Source: Oerskovia enterophila (GTDB taxonomy: Bacteria > Actinomycetota > Actinomycetes > Actinomycetales > Cellulomonadaceae). Taken from it: a stretch of 64,000 nucleotides of DNA. The notes beneath the pieces were generated by a model, which saw only the letters and a program-made list of their open reading frames with translations, did not search any database and was not told the origin of the DNA. Made by a program: the position numbers and the translations under genes. Position 1 is the stretch's first letter, and every line of letters begins with the position of its first letter. This document shows, in pieces, positions 8,451 through 19,973 of this stretch. The stretch is taken from contig NZ_MAQA01000002.1 of assembly GCF_001692445.1 (NCBI RefSeq), positions 1 to 64,000 on the forward strand, given 5' to 3'.

Positions 8451-8482
8451 CCGGGTGGGAGCGGGGCGCCGCTCCCACCCGG
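8451..8482 (-). terminator. Hairpin terminator after the F5/8-glycosidase gene
   Basis: CCGGGTGGGAGCGG (8451-8464) and its perfect complement (8469-8482) flank a 4-nt loop, seven bases beyond the stop codon of the upstream minus-strand gene. No T-tract follows; in this GC range such hairpins commonly serve as terminators or attenuators. Confidence 0.6.
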
Positions 8483-8489
8483 GGTCTGG

Positions 8490-10736
<2,247 letters not shown>

Positions 10737-10821
10737 GTTCTACCTCTCGGGGGAGACAGGAGTCCTGGCCGTCGTCGGCAGGCTCCGGGAGTCAGTTCTT
10801 CGTCGAGCTGGATCCATCCGG

Positions 10822-10833
10822 GAGAGCGCTCTC
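10822..10833. promoter_or_regulatory. LacI-type operator GAGAGCGCTCTC (left divergon)
   Basis: Perfect 12-bp palindrome 86 bp upstream of the glycosidase start. The same 12-mer occurs twice before the beta-helix gene at 15.2-15.3 kb, which is also divergent from a LacI paralogue. Confidence 0.75.
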
Positions 10834-10874
10834 ATCCGAATTCGGAGTATTCCGGCGTTCGGCAGGGCTGTCAA

Positions 10875-10887
10875 GGGAACGGTTCCC
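10875..10887. promoter_or_regulatory. Second LacI-like palindrome GGGAACGGTTCCC
   Basis: Perfect 6-bp arms around a central G. It differs from the GAGAGCGCTCTC site, so it may bind another factor, for example a global LacI/GalR-type regulator. Confidence 0.45.
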
Positions 10888-10994
10888 ACGTTCGTGCGGC
10901 CGGGGTGAAGTTCCCGGAGCCGGCGCGGGTGCTGGAGGGGTCCAGGAAGCCAGTGATTGTCTCGCTTCCGGGCGTTGGCGTGTCTGCGGAAGCC

Positions 10995-11010
10995 GGGAAA
11001 GCGCTATCCC
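10995..11010. promoter_or_regulatory. LacI-type operator GGGAAAGCGCTATCCC near the regulator start
   Basis: Inverted repeat with one mismatch and the AGCGCT core of the other sites, ending 21 bp before the LacI start codon; suits autoregulation. Confidence 0.55.
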
Positions 11011-11031
11011 ATCAGTGCTAGCGTCACCCCT

Positions 11032-12102
11032 GTGACAGCACCTCGTCCTTCCGCCGGTCCGACGCTCGACGACGTCGCGCGCGTCGCGGGTGTCTCGCGT
11101 GCGACCGCGTCGCGCGTCATCAACGGCAAGCGCAAGGTCGCGCCCGCTCTCCAGGAGCTCGTGCAGAGCGCGGTCGCCGAGACGGGCTACGCCCCGCACC
11201 GGGCGGCCCGCACGCTCGTGACGCGCCGGACGGGGAGCGTCGCGCTCGTGATCTCCGGGACGGACCCCGAGACGGATCCCGTGACCGACCCCGGGTCGGG
11301 CGGGAGCCGCTACGCGGGCCACGTGTTCGACGACCCGTTCTTCGGGCGTATCGTCGCGGGCATCGTCCGGGCCCTGCGCCCGCACGACGTGCACCCAGTC
11401 CTCATGCTCGCCGAGGACGACGCGGCCCGGGCGCAGGTCGTCTCGTACGTCCGGCAGGGCAACGCCGACGGCGTCCTGCACGTCTCGACCCGCGCCGACG
11501 ACCCGCTGCCCGCCCTCCTGGTCGAGGTCGGGCGCCCCGCCGTGCTGTTCGCGCGCCCGACCGCGCCGCTCCCGATCAGCTTCGTCGACCTGGCCAACCG
11601 GGACGGGGGAGCGCTCGCGGCGGAGCGGTTCGTGGCCGACGGCAGGTCGGCCCCGGCCGCGATCTCCGGCCCGCTCGGCGTGCTCGCGGCGAGCGACCGG
11701 CTCGCCGGGTTCCGCGACGCCCTCGCGCGGCGAGGGCATGCCTACGTGCCGTCGGTCGAGGGGAACTTCACGATCGAGAGCGGTGACGCCGCGATGCGGA
11801 CGCTGCTCGAGCAGATGCCCGGGGTCGACGCGGTCTTCGCGGGGAACGACCTCATGGCCCAGGGGGCGATCGACGTGCTGCACGAGGCCGGACGACGCGT
11901 CCCCGAGGACGTCGCGGTCATCGGTTTCGACGACACGGCGCTCGCGCAGCGCGCCCGCCCGGCCCTGACGACCGTGCGTCAACCGGTCGAGGAGATGGCG
12001 GGCGAGATGGTGCGGCTCCTCCTCGAGCGCATCGAGGACCCGACGCTCGCGGTGCGCTCGGTGCTGTTCGAGCCCGCGCTCGTGGTGCGCGGCTCGGCCT
12101 GA
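11032..12102 (+). CDS. LacI-family transcriptional regulator
   Basis: 356-residue repressor starting at a GTG just before TAPRPSAGPTLDDVAR. The LacI helix-turn-helix and hinge helix are plain (TLDDVARVAGVSRATASRVI, about residues 10-29), followed by the periplasmic-binding-protein-like ligand domain with VFAGNDLMAQGAIDVL and DVAVIGFDDTALAQ. It is a close paralogue of the LacI protein at 15.4 kb; the recognition helices differ at few positions (SRATASRVINGKRKVAP against SRATVSRVINQKRQVAP), so they may share operators. Likely represses the divergent F5/8-glycosidase gene in the absence of an oligosaccharide inducer. Confidence 0.92.
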   Translation: MTAPRPSAGPTLDDVARVAGVSRATASRVINGKRKVAPALQELVQSAVAETGYAPHRAARTLVTRRTGSVALVISGTDPETDPVTDPGSGGSRYAGHVFDDPFFGRIVAGIVRALRPHDVHPVLMLAEDDAARAQVVSYVRQGNADGVLHVSTRADDPLPALLVEVGRPAVLFARPTAPLPISFVDLANRDGGALAAERFVADGRSAPAAISGPLGVLAASDRLAGFRDALARRGHAYVPSVEGNFTIESGDAAMRTLLEQMPGVDAVFAGNDLMAQGAIDVLHEAGRRVPEDVAVIGFDDTALAQRARPALTTVRQPVEEMAGEMVRLLLERIEDPTLAVRSVLFEPALVVRGSA

Positions 12103-12115
12103 GGTGCCGGCCGAC

Positions 12116-12160
12116 GGCCCGCCCGGGTCCGCGACGTCGTGTCGCGGACCCGGGCGGGCC
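12116..12160. terminator. Bidirectional hairpin terminator
   Basis: Perfect 20-bp arms (12116-12135 and 12141-12160) with a 5-nt loop in the 80-bp gap between the convergent LacI and beta-helix genes. Confidence 0.8.
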
Positions 12161-12182
12161 GGTCGGTCACCCGGTCAGGAGG

Positions 12183-15100
12183 TCAGCAGGTCCTCCCGTC
12201 GAACGTCGCGGGCACGACCGTCGTGACGGCCTCCCCGTCGACCGTGCCCGTCGCGGTCACCGAGGTGCTGCCCGCCGCGACCGCAGCCGCCCGGGCGTTG
12301 AAGCTCTGCGCCGCGAGCTTGCCACCCGCCACCTGGGAGAACGTCTTGGTGCCGTACGGCGTGGCGAGCGCGACGTCGACCGGCGCGCCCTCCTTGTTGG
12401 TCGCCGTGACCGCGAGCTGGACCTTGCCGGCCACGCAGCGCGTGACGGCCGTGGCCTGCACGTCGAGCGCCGGGGCGGGCGTCACGTCGACACCACCGTA
12501 GAAGGCGACGTAGCTCGGGATGGTGTCCGGTCCGTCGGCGCGCGGGCCGACCCCGTTGATGACGGCCTCGAAGATGCCCTCTCCGCCGAGCGAGACGACG
12601 AGCATGTTGTGCATCTTGACGCCGGCCACCTGGGGGACCTCGAAGCCGCCGTCGACGACGATCTCGGTCTCCTCGGTGTCGGAGGTGAAGTTGGAGTAGG
12701 AGCCCAGGCCCCAGGCCTCGTGGTTCTTCACGCCGTCCGCGACCTTGTAGGCCGCCCACCCTCGGGTGTCGCCGTTCTGCCAGGCCGCCTGGTCCGGGAC
12801 GTCGTACGGCAGCTCGTTCTGGTAGAACACGGTCTTGCCCCGCTCGCCGTTCCACAGGGTGTTGTACTTCTGGTAGTGCTCGACGAACAGGCCGTACGCC
12901 GAGACGTCGTCCCCGTTGACCACGAACCCGTAGTCGGACGTGTTGAGGTCCCAGCCGATGCCCTCGCCGTGGTCACCGCGCCACGACCACACGTGGTCGA
13001 CGATGGTGTCGTCGGCGTTGATGATCATGGCCGCGTCGACCTTGCCCGCGACGGCCCCGCCCACGCGCATGAACACGTCGTGCAGGACGATCGGGTCGTC
13101 CGAGTGGTCGGTGTGGACGCCCTCGTCGCCGACGACGAACAGCGCCGGGGACTCGGTGACCGCGGCGTCGAACAGGATGCCGGCGACCGTGATGCCGTCC
13201 TCGTCGGCCACGTGCATGCCGACGCCGCCGTGCTCGGGGATGATCGTCGCGTAGCCGAGGCCCAGGACGACCGTGCCGGGCCGGTCGACCTGGATCGTCT
13301 GGTCCACGCGGTAGACGCCCGGGGTCATGAGCAGGTTCTTGCCGGCGGCCAGGGCTGCGTTGATCTCGGCCGCGGTGTCGCCCTCCTTGGCCACGAAGAA
13401 GTCGTCGAGCGGGACCGACGTGCCGGCCGTGTGGCCGTTCTTCCAGGTGGTGCCCGTCGTGCCCTCGCGCAGCTCGGGGACGAACACGGCCCACTTGTCG
13501 CCGTCGAGGTAGAGGTAGGGCTTCTCACGGACGGTGCCCGTGGTGTCGAGCCGGGTCACCGGGGGCTTGGGCCACGTCGCGGCCGTGGGCAGCGTGCCCT
13601 CGACGCCCGAGTAGACCATGTTCCAGACGCCACCCTTCCACTCGCCGACCGAGCTGTCGCGGGCGTACCACTGCTGCTGGGTCCAGGACTCGACCACGCC
13701 GGTCACGTTCGTGTCGGCGATGTAGCCGCCCGAGGACCAGCCGTAGGCCGACGAGTCGAGCTGCAGGCCGCCGTTGACCTGGATGCGGCGGAACGGTGCC
13801 GCCTGCGACGTGGCCCAGCGGGCCATGCCGTCGTCGGGCGTGATCGACAGGTTCTCGGCCGAGCGCCAGAAGTTCTGGGTCGCGTTGCCGCCGAACCACT
13901 GCGCGTCGACCCAGTCGCCGCCCTTCACGGTCACGTCGGTCGGGTCCTGGCCGACACCCGAGAGCGAGGTGTAGAAGCCGATGCGCGCGTCGACCTCGTA
14001 CTCACCGGGCGTGAAGAGGAACTGGTACCGGCCGGGGCCGAACTGGTCTTGCTCCTGCTGGGCGAACACGGTGTCGATCTGGTGCTGGATCGCGGAGTCC
14101 GGCATCGAGGGGTCGAACACGAAGACGTTCGGGCCGAACAGGTCGGTCGTCGGGTCGATCGAGGCGCCGGGGGTCAGGACGCGGAACTCGTACATCGAGT
14201 ACCCGAACGTCGTCCCGCGGGCGACGCCCTGCCAGCGCACGTAGCGCGCCGAGGTCGTGTCGAACGTGACGACGTCGGTCCCGCCGTCCTGGTTGCGCGC
14301 CTGCGCGGCGGAGGTCCACGTGGAGCCGTCGGTCGAGAGCTCGATGTCGTAGTCCTTGCCGTACGCGCCCTCCCAGAGGATGCTCACGCCACAGACCTCG
14401 TTGGCCTCGCCCAGGTCCACCTGGAGCCACTCGTCGTCCTGGCCCGTCCACGTGGTCGTGTCGAGCACCGAGCCCCAGCGGGTGCTGGTGTTCTGGTCGA
14501 CGGCCTTGGCCGGGGTCGAGTCGCCCTGCTGCGACGAGGCCGTCGCGGTGGCTCCCGCGGTCACGTCGGTCAGGCAGGCCGTGGGGTTGGTGGGATCGAC
14601 CGGGTCCACGGGGTCCACCGGGTCGACCGGTCCGCCCGCGGGCTCGCCGAACACGCGGAACTCCCACAGCGAGTAGCCGTACCCCGTACCGCGGACGTCG
14701 CCGAGCAGGCGGACGTAGCGGCCGGCGCCGTCGACGTCGAGCACGTCCGCCCCGCCGTCGCCGTTCGTCACGGTGCTCAGGGTGGTCCAGCTCGTGCCGT
14801 CGTCGGAGGTCTGGATCCGGTACCCCTTGCCGTAGGCGCCCTCCCAGTCGAGCTCGACCCGGTCGATCGTGGCCCGCTGGCCCAGGTCGACCTGGATCCA
14901 CTGCGGGTCGGCCGCCAGGCTCGACCAGCGGCTGCCGCCGTCGCCGTCGAACGCCTCGCCGGCCTGGTAGCCGTTGGGCGACTGCGTCGAGGACGCCGTC
15001 GCGGGCTTGCCCTGGGACAGGAGCGTGGGGCCGTCGGCCGCTGCCGCGGGGACGAGCGGGACCGCGAGGCCTGCCGCCGCGACCGCCAGGGCGAGGGCCG

Positions 15101-15185
15101 CTCCGGCTCCTCGGCGGGACGGGCGTCTCCGGCGCTGCGGGACGGGTGCCGCAGGCGGCACGGTGGGAAGGGGCGAGAAGGGCAT
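12183..15185 (-). CDS. Secreted beta-helix glycanase (GH55-like) with two F5/8 type C domains
   Basis: 1000-residue exported protein. Arg-rich N-region and hydrophobic core give a signal peptide about 1-50; F5/8 type C domains about 52-190 and 205-345 are joined by a PVDPVDPVDP linker; a right-handed beta-helix region about 360-905 contains paired repeats (ATIIPEHGGVGMHVADEDGI, IVLHDVFMRVGGAVAG, MIINADDTIVDHVWSWRGDH); a C-terminal Ig-like domain closes the protein. The phrase EINAALAAGKNLLMTPGVYR is typical of exo-beta-1,3-glucanase-like (GH55) and pectate-lyase-superfamily folds, so a laminarinase-type role on beta-1,3-glucan is my best guess, with other glycanases possible. Start chosen at the ATG before PFSPLPTVPP because AGGAGAG precedes it. 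Diverges from the second LacI gene with three palindromes between. Confidence 0.78.
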   Translation of the reverse strand: MPFSPLPTVPPAAPVPQRRRRPSRRGAGAALALAVAAAGLAVPLVPAAAADGPTLLSQGKPATASSTQSPNGYQAGEAFDGDGGSRWSSLAADPQWIQVDLGQRATIDRVELDWEGAYGKGYRIQTSDDGTSWTTLSTVTNGDGGADVLDVDGAGRYVRLLGDVRGTGYGYSLWEFRVFGEPAGGPVDPVDPVDPVDPTNPTACLTDVTAGATATASSQQGDSTPAKAVDQNTSTRWGSVLDTTTWTGQDDEWLQVDLGEANEVCGVSILWEGAYGKDYDIELSTDGSTWTSAAQARNQDGGTDVVTFDTTSARYVRWQGVARGTTFGYSMYEFRVLTPGASIDPTTDLFGPNVFVFDPSMPDSAIQHQIDTVFAQQEQDQFGPGRYQFLFTPGEYEVDARIGFYTSLSGVGQDPTDVTVKGGDWVDAQWFGGNATQNFWRSAENLSITPDDGMARWATSQAAPFRRIQVNGGLQLDSSAYGWSSGGYIADTNVTGVVESWTQQQWYARDSSVGEWKGGVWNMVYSGVEGTLPTAATWPKPPVTRLDTTGTVREKPYLYLDGDKWAVFVPELREGTTGTTWKNGHTAGTSVPLDDFFVAKEGDTAAEINAALAAGKNLLMTPGVYRVDQTIQVDRPGTVVLGLGYATIIPEHGGVGMHVADEDGITVAGILFDAAVTESPALFVVGDEGVHTDHSDDPIVLHDVFMRVGGAVAGKVDAAMIINADDTIVDHVWSWRGDHGEGIGWDLNTSDYGFVVNGDDVSAYGLFVEHYQKYNTLWNGERGKTVFYQNELPYDVPDQAAWQNGDTRGWAAYKVADGVKNHEAWGLGSYSNFTSDTEETEIVVDGGFEVPQVAGVKMHNMLVVSLGGEGIFEAVINGVGPRADGPDTIPSYVAFYGGVDVTPAPALDVQATAVTRCVAGKVQLAVTATNKEGAPVDVALATPYGTKTFSQVAGGKLAAQSFNARAAAVAAGSTSVTATGTVDGEAVTTVVPATFDGRTC

Positions 15186-15244
15186 CGGTTCTCTCCTAGG
15201 TCGTCGTCGACCGCGTCCAGGCTCTACGCCGAGCAGGACGCACG

Positions 15245-15268
15245 TCGTGAGAGAGCGCTCTCTCACGA
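15245..15268. promoter_or_regulatory. 24-bp perfect palindrome containing GAGAGCGCTCTC
   Basis: The stretch from 15245 to 15268 is its own reverse complement, centred on AGCGCT. It begins 60 bp upstream of the beta-helix gene start. It is the longest and most symmetrical of the LacI-type sites in the window. Confidence 0.8.
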
Positions 15269-15305
15269 TGTCGGCCAGTATTCAGGGGAGCGGGTCCGGC
15301 GTCAA

Positions 15306-15317
15306 GAGAGCGCTCTC
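15306..15317. promoter_or_regulatory. Second GAGAGCGCTCTC operator (right divergon)
   Basis: Perfect 12-bp palindrome whose centre lies 55 bp from that of the 24-bp palindrome; the spacing would allow looping by a LacI tetramer or cooperative binding. Confidence 0.75.
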
Positions 15318-15392
15318 CCGCGATCTTCGCGACAGCCGGGCGCGACCCGACGCGCGGGGCCGCGCTGCGCCGTCGGGCCCGGGGCTGTCCCA

Positions 15393-15404
15393 GGAGCGCG
15401 CTCC
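15393..15404. promoter_or_regulatory. Variant palindrome GGAGCGCGCTCC
   Basis: Perfect 12-bp palindrome of related design, 19 bp before the LacI start codon; suits autoregulation. Confidence 0.45.
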
Positions 15405-15423
15405 GCGCTGCTAGCCTCGCCCC

Positions 15424-16473
15424 ATGCGTGAGGACGGCCGAGTCTCGACGCCCCCGACGCTCGAGGACGTCGCCCGGGTGGCGGGAGTCTCGCGCGCCAC
15501 GGTGTCCCGGGTGATCAACCAGAAGCGCCAGGTCGCGCCCGACCTCAAGGCGGTCGTCGAGAAGGCGATCGTCGAGACGGGGTACGTGCCCAACCGCGCG
15601 GCCCGCTCGCTCGTCACGGGCAGGACGGGCACGGTCGCGGTCGTGATCTCGGGCGTCGACCCGGAGATCGAGGGCAACCAGATGACCGGCCAGGTCTTCG
15701 CGGACCCGTTCTTCGGCCGCATCGTCGCCGCGTTCGTGCGCGCCCTGCGCCCCCACGACCTGCACCCCGTGCTCATGCTCGCCGAGACCGACGACGCGCG
15801 CGCCCAGGTCATGACCTACCTCCGCCAGGGCAACGCCGACGGTGCGCTCCTCGTCGCCGCGCAGGCCGACGACCCCCTGCCCGGCATGCTCGTCGAGGCC
15901 GGCCAGCGCGCGGTCCTGTTCGCGCGACCCGAGCCCGCGCTGCCCATCAGCTTCGTCGACGTCGCCAACCGCGACGGCGCGCGGCTCGCGGCCAAGCACC
16001 TCATCGAGCGCGGCTGCGACGAGCTCGCCGTCATCTCGGGGCCCTCGGGCCTCTACGCGGCCGAGGAGCGCCTCGCGGGCTTCCGTGACGAGGTCTCGCG
16101 GCACGGGCGCGCGTACGTCCCCGAGGTCTCGGGCGAGTTCACGCTCGAGGGCGGCGAGGCCGCGATGGAACGCCTGCTCGACACCGTCCCCGGGCTCGAC
16201 GGCGTGTTCGCCGCGAACGACTACATGGCCCAGGGTGCCGTGCACGCGATCCAGGCCCGTGGCCTGCGCGTCCCCGAGGACGTCGCCGTGGTCGGGTTCG
16301 ACGACAGCTCGATCGCGCCCCTGTGCCGCCCGGCCCTGACGAGCGTGCGCCAGCCCGTCGAGGAGATGGCGGCCGAGATGGCGCGGCTCCTCATCGGGCA
16401 GATCGCCGAGGGTGACCGCCAGGTGCGCTCGGTCGTGTTCGACCCGACCCTCGTGGTGCGCGACTCGGCCTGA
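15424..16473 (+). CDS. LacI-family transcriptional regulator (paralogue)
   Basis: 349-residue repressor. DNA-binding part in TLEDVARVAGVSRATVSRVI (about residues 12-31); ligand-binding domain with VFAANDYMAQGAVHAI and DVAVVGFDDSSIAPL. It is strikingly similar to the LacI protein 4.4 kb upstream along its whole length (for example DPFFGRIVAAFVRALRPHDLHP), which points to duplication of a regulator-plus-secreted-enzyme module. Probable target is the divergent beta-helix glycanase through the GAGAGCGCTCTC sites. Confidence 0.92.
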   Translation: MREDGRVSTPPTLEDVARVAGVSRATVSRVINQKRQVAPDLKAVVEKAIVETGYVPNRAARSLVTGRTGTVAVVISGVDPEIEGNQMTGQVFADPFFGRIVAAFVRALRPHDLHPVLMLAETDDARAQVMTYLRQGNADGALLVAAQADDPLPGMLVEAGQRAVLFARPEPALPISFVDVANRDGARLAAKHLIERGCDELAVISGPSGLYAAEERLAGFRDEVSRHGRAYVPEVSGEFTLEGGEAAMERLLDTVPGLDGVFAANDYMAQGAVHAIQARGLRVPEDVAVVGFDDSSIAPLCRPALTSVRQPVEEMAAEMARLLIGQIAEGDRQVRSVVFDPTLVVRDSA

Positions 16474-16517
16474 GAAAGCCGGAGACCCCGGCCGGGCCCG
16501 GGGTGCAGAATGGCAGC

Positions 16518-17561
16518 ATGCCTCTTGCACCCCGCTACCTCGCTGCCGACGACCGCTACGAGTCCATGACGTACCGGCGCTCCGGTCGCAGCGGACTCGC
16601 CCTCCCCGCACTGTCGCTGGGCCTCTGGCACAACTTCGGTGACGTCAACCCGTTCGACAACCAGCGCGCGATCCTGCGCCGCGCATTCGACCTGGGGATC
16701 ACGCACTTCGACCTCGCGAACAACTACGGCCCGCCCTACGGCTCGGCCGAGGAGAACTTCGGGCGCCACCTCGCGCGCGACCTGCGCCCCTACCGCGACG
16801 AGCTCGTGATCTCGAGCAAGGCCGGCTACGACATGTGGCCCGGCCCCTACGGCGACGGCGGCTCGCGCAAGTACCTGCTGTCCTCGCTCGACCAGTCGCT
16901 CGCCCGCATGGGCCTCGACTACGTCGACATCTTCTACTCGCACCGGTTCGACCCCACGGTCCCGCTCGAGGAGACCATGGGCGCGCTCCACACGGCCGTG
17001 GTGAGCGGACGCGCGCTGTACGTCGGCGTGTCCAACTACTCGCCGTCGCAGACGCGCGAGGCCGCGCAGATCCTCGCCGACCTGGGTACCCCGCTGCTCA
17101 TCCACCAGCCCAGCTACTCGATGTTCAACCGGCACGTCGAGCTGCCCGAGGCCGGGCACGACGACGGCGAGAACCTGCTCGACGTCGTCGAGGACCTCGG
17201 CGTCGGCACCATCGTCTTCTCGCCGCTCCAGCAGGGCCTGCTGACGGACCGCTACCTCTCGGGCGAGGTGCCCGCGGACTCGCGCGCCGCCGTCGGGCAC
17301 TTCCTCAAGCCCACCGCGATCTCCGAGACGTACCTCGAGCGTGCCCGCGCGCTGAACGAGATCGCAGCCGGACGCGGCCAGTCGCTCGCGCAGCTCGCCC
17401 TGAGCTGGGTCCTGCGCGACGAGCGCATCACCTCGGCGCTCGTGGGCGCGAGCAGCGTCGCCCAGCTCGAGAACAACGTCGCCGCGCTCGACGCCCCCGC
17501 GCTCACGGCCGAGGAGATCGCGGCGATCGAGCCGTTCGCGGTCGACGGCACGACGCGCTGA
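16518..17561 (+). CDS. Aldo/keto reductase (YghZ / glyceraldehyde-3-phosphate reductase type)
   Basis: 347-residue NADPH-dependent oxidoreductase of the AKR fold. The catalytic tetrad is recognisable: Asp and Tyr in HFDLANNYGPPYGSAEENFG, Lys in VISSKAGYDMWPG and His in DIFYSHRFDP. The NNYGPPYGSAE motif and GYDMWPGPYGDGGSRKYLL are characteristic of the YghZ subgroup, which reduces L-glyceraldehyde 3-phosphate or methylglyoxal. Start at the ATG before PLAPRYLAADD. It follows the LacI gene by 44 bp on the same strand and may be co-transcribed. Confidence 0.88.
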   Translation: MPLAPRYLAADDRYESMTYRRSGRSGLALPALSLGLWHNFGDVNPFDNQRAILRRAFDLGITHFDLANNYGPPYGSAEENFGRHLARDLRPYRDELVISSKAGYDMWPGPYGDGGSRKYLLSSLDQSLARMGLDYVDIFYSHRFDPTVPLEETMGALHTAVVSGRALYVGVSNYSPSQTREAAQILADLGTPLLIHQPSYSMFNRHVELPEAGHDDGENLLDVVEDLGVGTIVFSPLQQGLLTDRYLSGEVPADSRAAVGHFLKPTAISETYLERARALNEIAAGRGQSLAQLALSWVLRDERITSALVGASSVAQLENNVAALDAPALTAEEIAAIEPFAVDGTTR

Positions 17562-17575
17562 GCACGGTGTCCTGA

Positions 17576-17612
17576 CGGTCGGTCGGGCGGCGTCGAGCCG
17601 TCCGACCGGCCG
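17576..17612. terminator. Hairpin terminator between convergent genes
   Basis: Arms 17576-17591 and 17597-17612 pair over 16 bp with two mismatches around a GTCGA loop, between the aldo/keto reductase and the ABC ATPase gene. Confidence 0.65.
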
Positions 17613-17654
17613 CGGGTCCCGCGCTCCGGGGGGCCCGGAACCGGGCCGCTCCGC

Positions 17655-18428
<774 letters not shown>

Positions 18429-18572
18429 GCGCGGTCCTTCCGAGGGTGGGTCAACCGGTGCGGGGGCGTGGGTGTCCCCGATGGTCCAACGAACGACGGT
18501 ACCCGCGTTCTCCCGGTCTCCGGTGCGGTGCAGGTCACACCCGCGCTGCACCGCGCGCGCGACGGGCGTGCG

Positions 18573-19880
18573 TCAGTCGCTGGTCGTCCACGCCGACGGC
18601 GCCGCGACGACGTCCCGCAGCACCGTCCGCGCGCCGCCGATCATGGCCGCGTGCCCGGCCACGAGCGCGGGCCGCAGGTCGAGCTCGGTCCACGGCGACG
18701 CGAGGACGCGCGTCGTGAGCTCGACCGTCAGGGGCTCGCGCAGGTGCGGCAGCAGGTCGGTGTAGATCCCGCCGAGCAGCACGGTCTCGATGTCGATGAG
18801 GTTGACGAAGTTCGCGAGCGCGCGCCCCAGCGCGGTCCCGGCCGAGGCAGCGGCGTCGAGGGCCGACGGCGCGCCCTCCTCGAGCGCGTCGAGGAACCTC
18901 TCGACGGGTGCGTCGAGGGGGATGCCGGCCGCGCGCAGCATCGCGTCCTTGCCCGCGTACTGCTCGAGGCAGCCCGTGGCCCCGCACAGGCACCGGGGCC
19001 CGTGCGGGTCGACCACGACGTGCCCGATCTCCCCGCTCCAGCCCCGGTTGCCCAGGAAGAGCTCGCGGTCGATCACGATCGCGGAGCCGATGCCCACCTC
19101 GCCCGAGACGTACAGGAACGACGACGGCACGGGGGGAGCGACGTCGTCGGGCCCCGGGTGCGGCGTGCGTGCGATGGTCGAGCCCGCGCGCGGGTCCCCC
19201 TCGCCCGGCAGGGCCGGGGCCACGAGCTGCGCGAGCCCCGCGAGGTTGGCCTCGTTGGCGATCTGGACCGGCAGGCGCTCGGGCAGGCCGAGCAACGGGA
19301 CGGGCAGGAACGAGGACCAGCCGAGGTTAGGGGCGACCTGGAGGCGACCTGCGCGCGCGTCGACCAGGCCGGGCAGGGCGAGCCGTGCGCCCGCGACCTG
19401 CATGTCCTGGGCCTCGACCTCCTCGACGAGGCGGCGGGCCAGGGCGCCCAGGCGCCCGAGGACCTCGGCGGGGTCGCTGCCGTGCAGGTCGCCCGGGACG
19501 ACCTCCTGCGCGACGACCTGACCGGTGAGGTCGAGGACCGTGCCGCCCAGGTAGTCGACGTTGACCTCGAGCCCCAGCCCGACGACGGTCCGCTCGGCGG
19601 GTGTGAGCGGGACGGCGGGGCGGCCTGCCCGCAGTGGCGTCGCGGGTGGGAGCTCCCGTACGAGCCGTGCCTCGATGAGCTGGTCGACCAGGACGGACAC
19701 CGTGGCGCGGGTCAGGCCCGTGCTCCCCGCGATGTCTGCGCGCGACCTGGGGGTCGTGGCGTCGAAGATCGCCTGCGAGACCAGGGCGAGGTTGTACTCG
19801 CGCAGGGTGTGCTGGCGGGCGGCCGTGGAGCGCCCCCTGGTGGGCGTCCTGACGCTGGTCGAGGACTCGTCGCGGTTCAC
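18573..19880 (-). CDS. xylR: ROK-family transcriptional repressor, probable XylR
   Basis: 435-residue ROK repressor with an N-terminal winged helix ([20 protein letters not shown], about residues 46-65) and a C-terminal sugar-kinase-like domain including the zinc motif [11 protein letters not shown]. It starts at GTG and diverges from xylA; the 93-bp gap holds a promoter and a sequence resembling the Bacillus XylR operator. By position it should repress xylAB in the absence of xylose. The gene name rests on context plus family. Confidence 0.88.
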   Translation of the reverse strand: MNRDESSTSVRTPTRGRSTAARQHTLREYNLALVSQAIFDATTPRSRADIAGSTGLTRATVSVLVDQLIEARLVRELPPATPLRAGRPAVPLTPAERTVVGLGLEVNVDYLGGTVLDLTGQVVAQEVVPGDLHGSDPAEVLGRLGALARRLVEEVEAQDMQVAGARLALPGLVDARAGRLQVAPNLGWSSFLPVPLLGLPERLPVQIANEANLAGLAQLVAPALPGEGDPRAGSTIARTPHPGPDDVAPPVPSSFLYVSGEVGIGSAIVIDRELFLGNRGWSGEIGHVVVDPHGPRCLCGATGCLEQYAGKDAMLRAAGIPLDAPVERFLDALEEGAPSALDAAASAGTALGRALANFVNLIDIETVLLGGIYTDLLPHLREPLTVELTTRVLASPWTELDLRPALVAGHAAMIGGARTVLRDVVAAPSAWTTSD

Positions 19881-19883
19881 GTC

Positions 19884-19912
19884 TTGACCTTACCGACAGG
19901 ACCACATAAGTT
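19884..19912 (+). promoter_or_regulatory. xylA promoter
   Basis: TTGACC at 19884-19889 and TAAGTT at 19907-19912 are 17 bp apart, a good match to a vegetative sigma -35/-10 pair, 62 bp before the xylA start. Confidence 0.6.
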
Positions 19913-19927
19913 CATCCATACAACAAA
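19907..19927. promoter_or_regulatory. Probable xyl operator
   Basis: TAAGTT-N8-ACAACAAA overlaps the -10 element and continues past the likely transcription start. The CAACAAA half and the leading TNAGTT agree with the XylR operator described in Bacillus; the symmetry is imperfect. Confidence 0.55.
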
Positions 19928-19973
19928 TGGCGGCCTGCTCGAGGAGCCGGCCCATCTCGACGAGGAGACTGTC

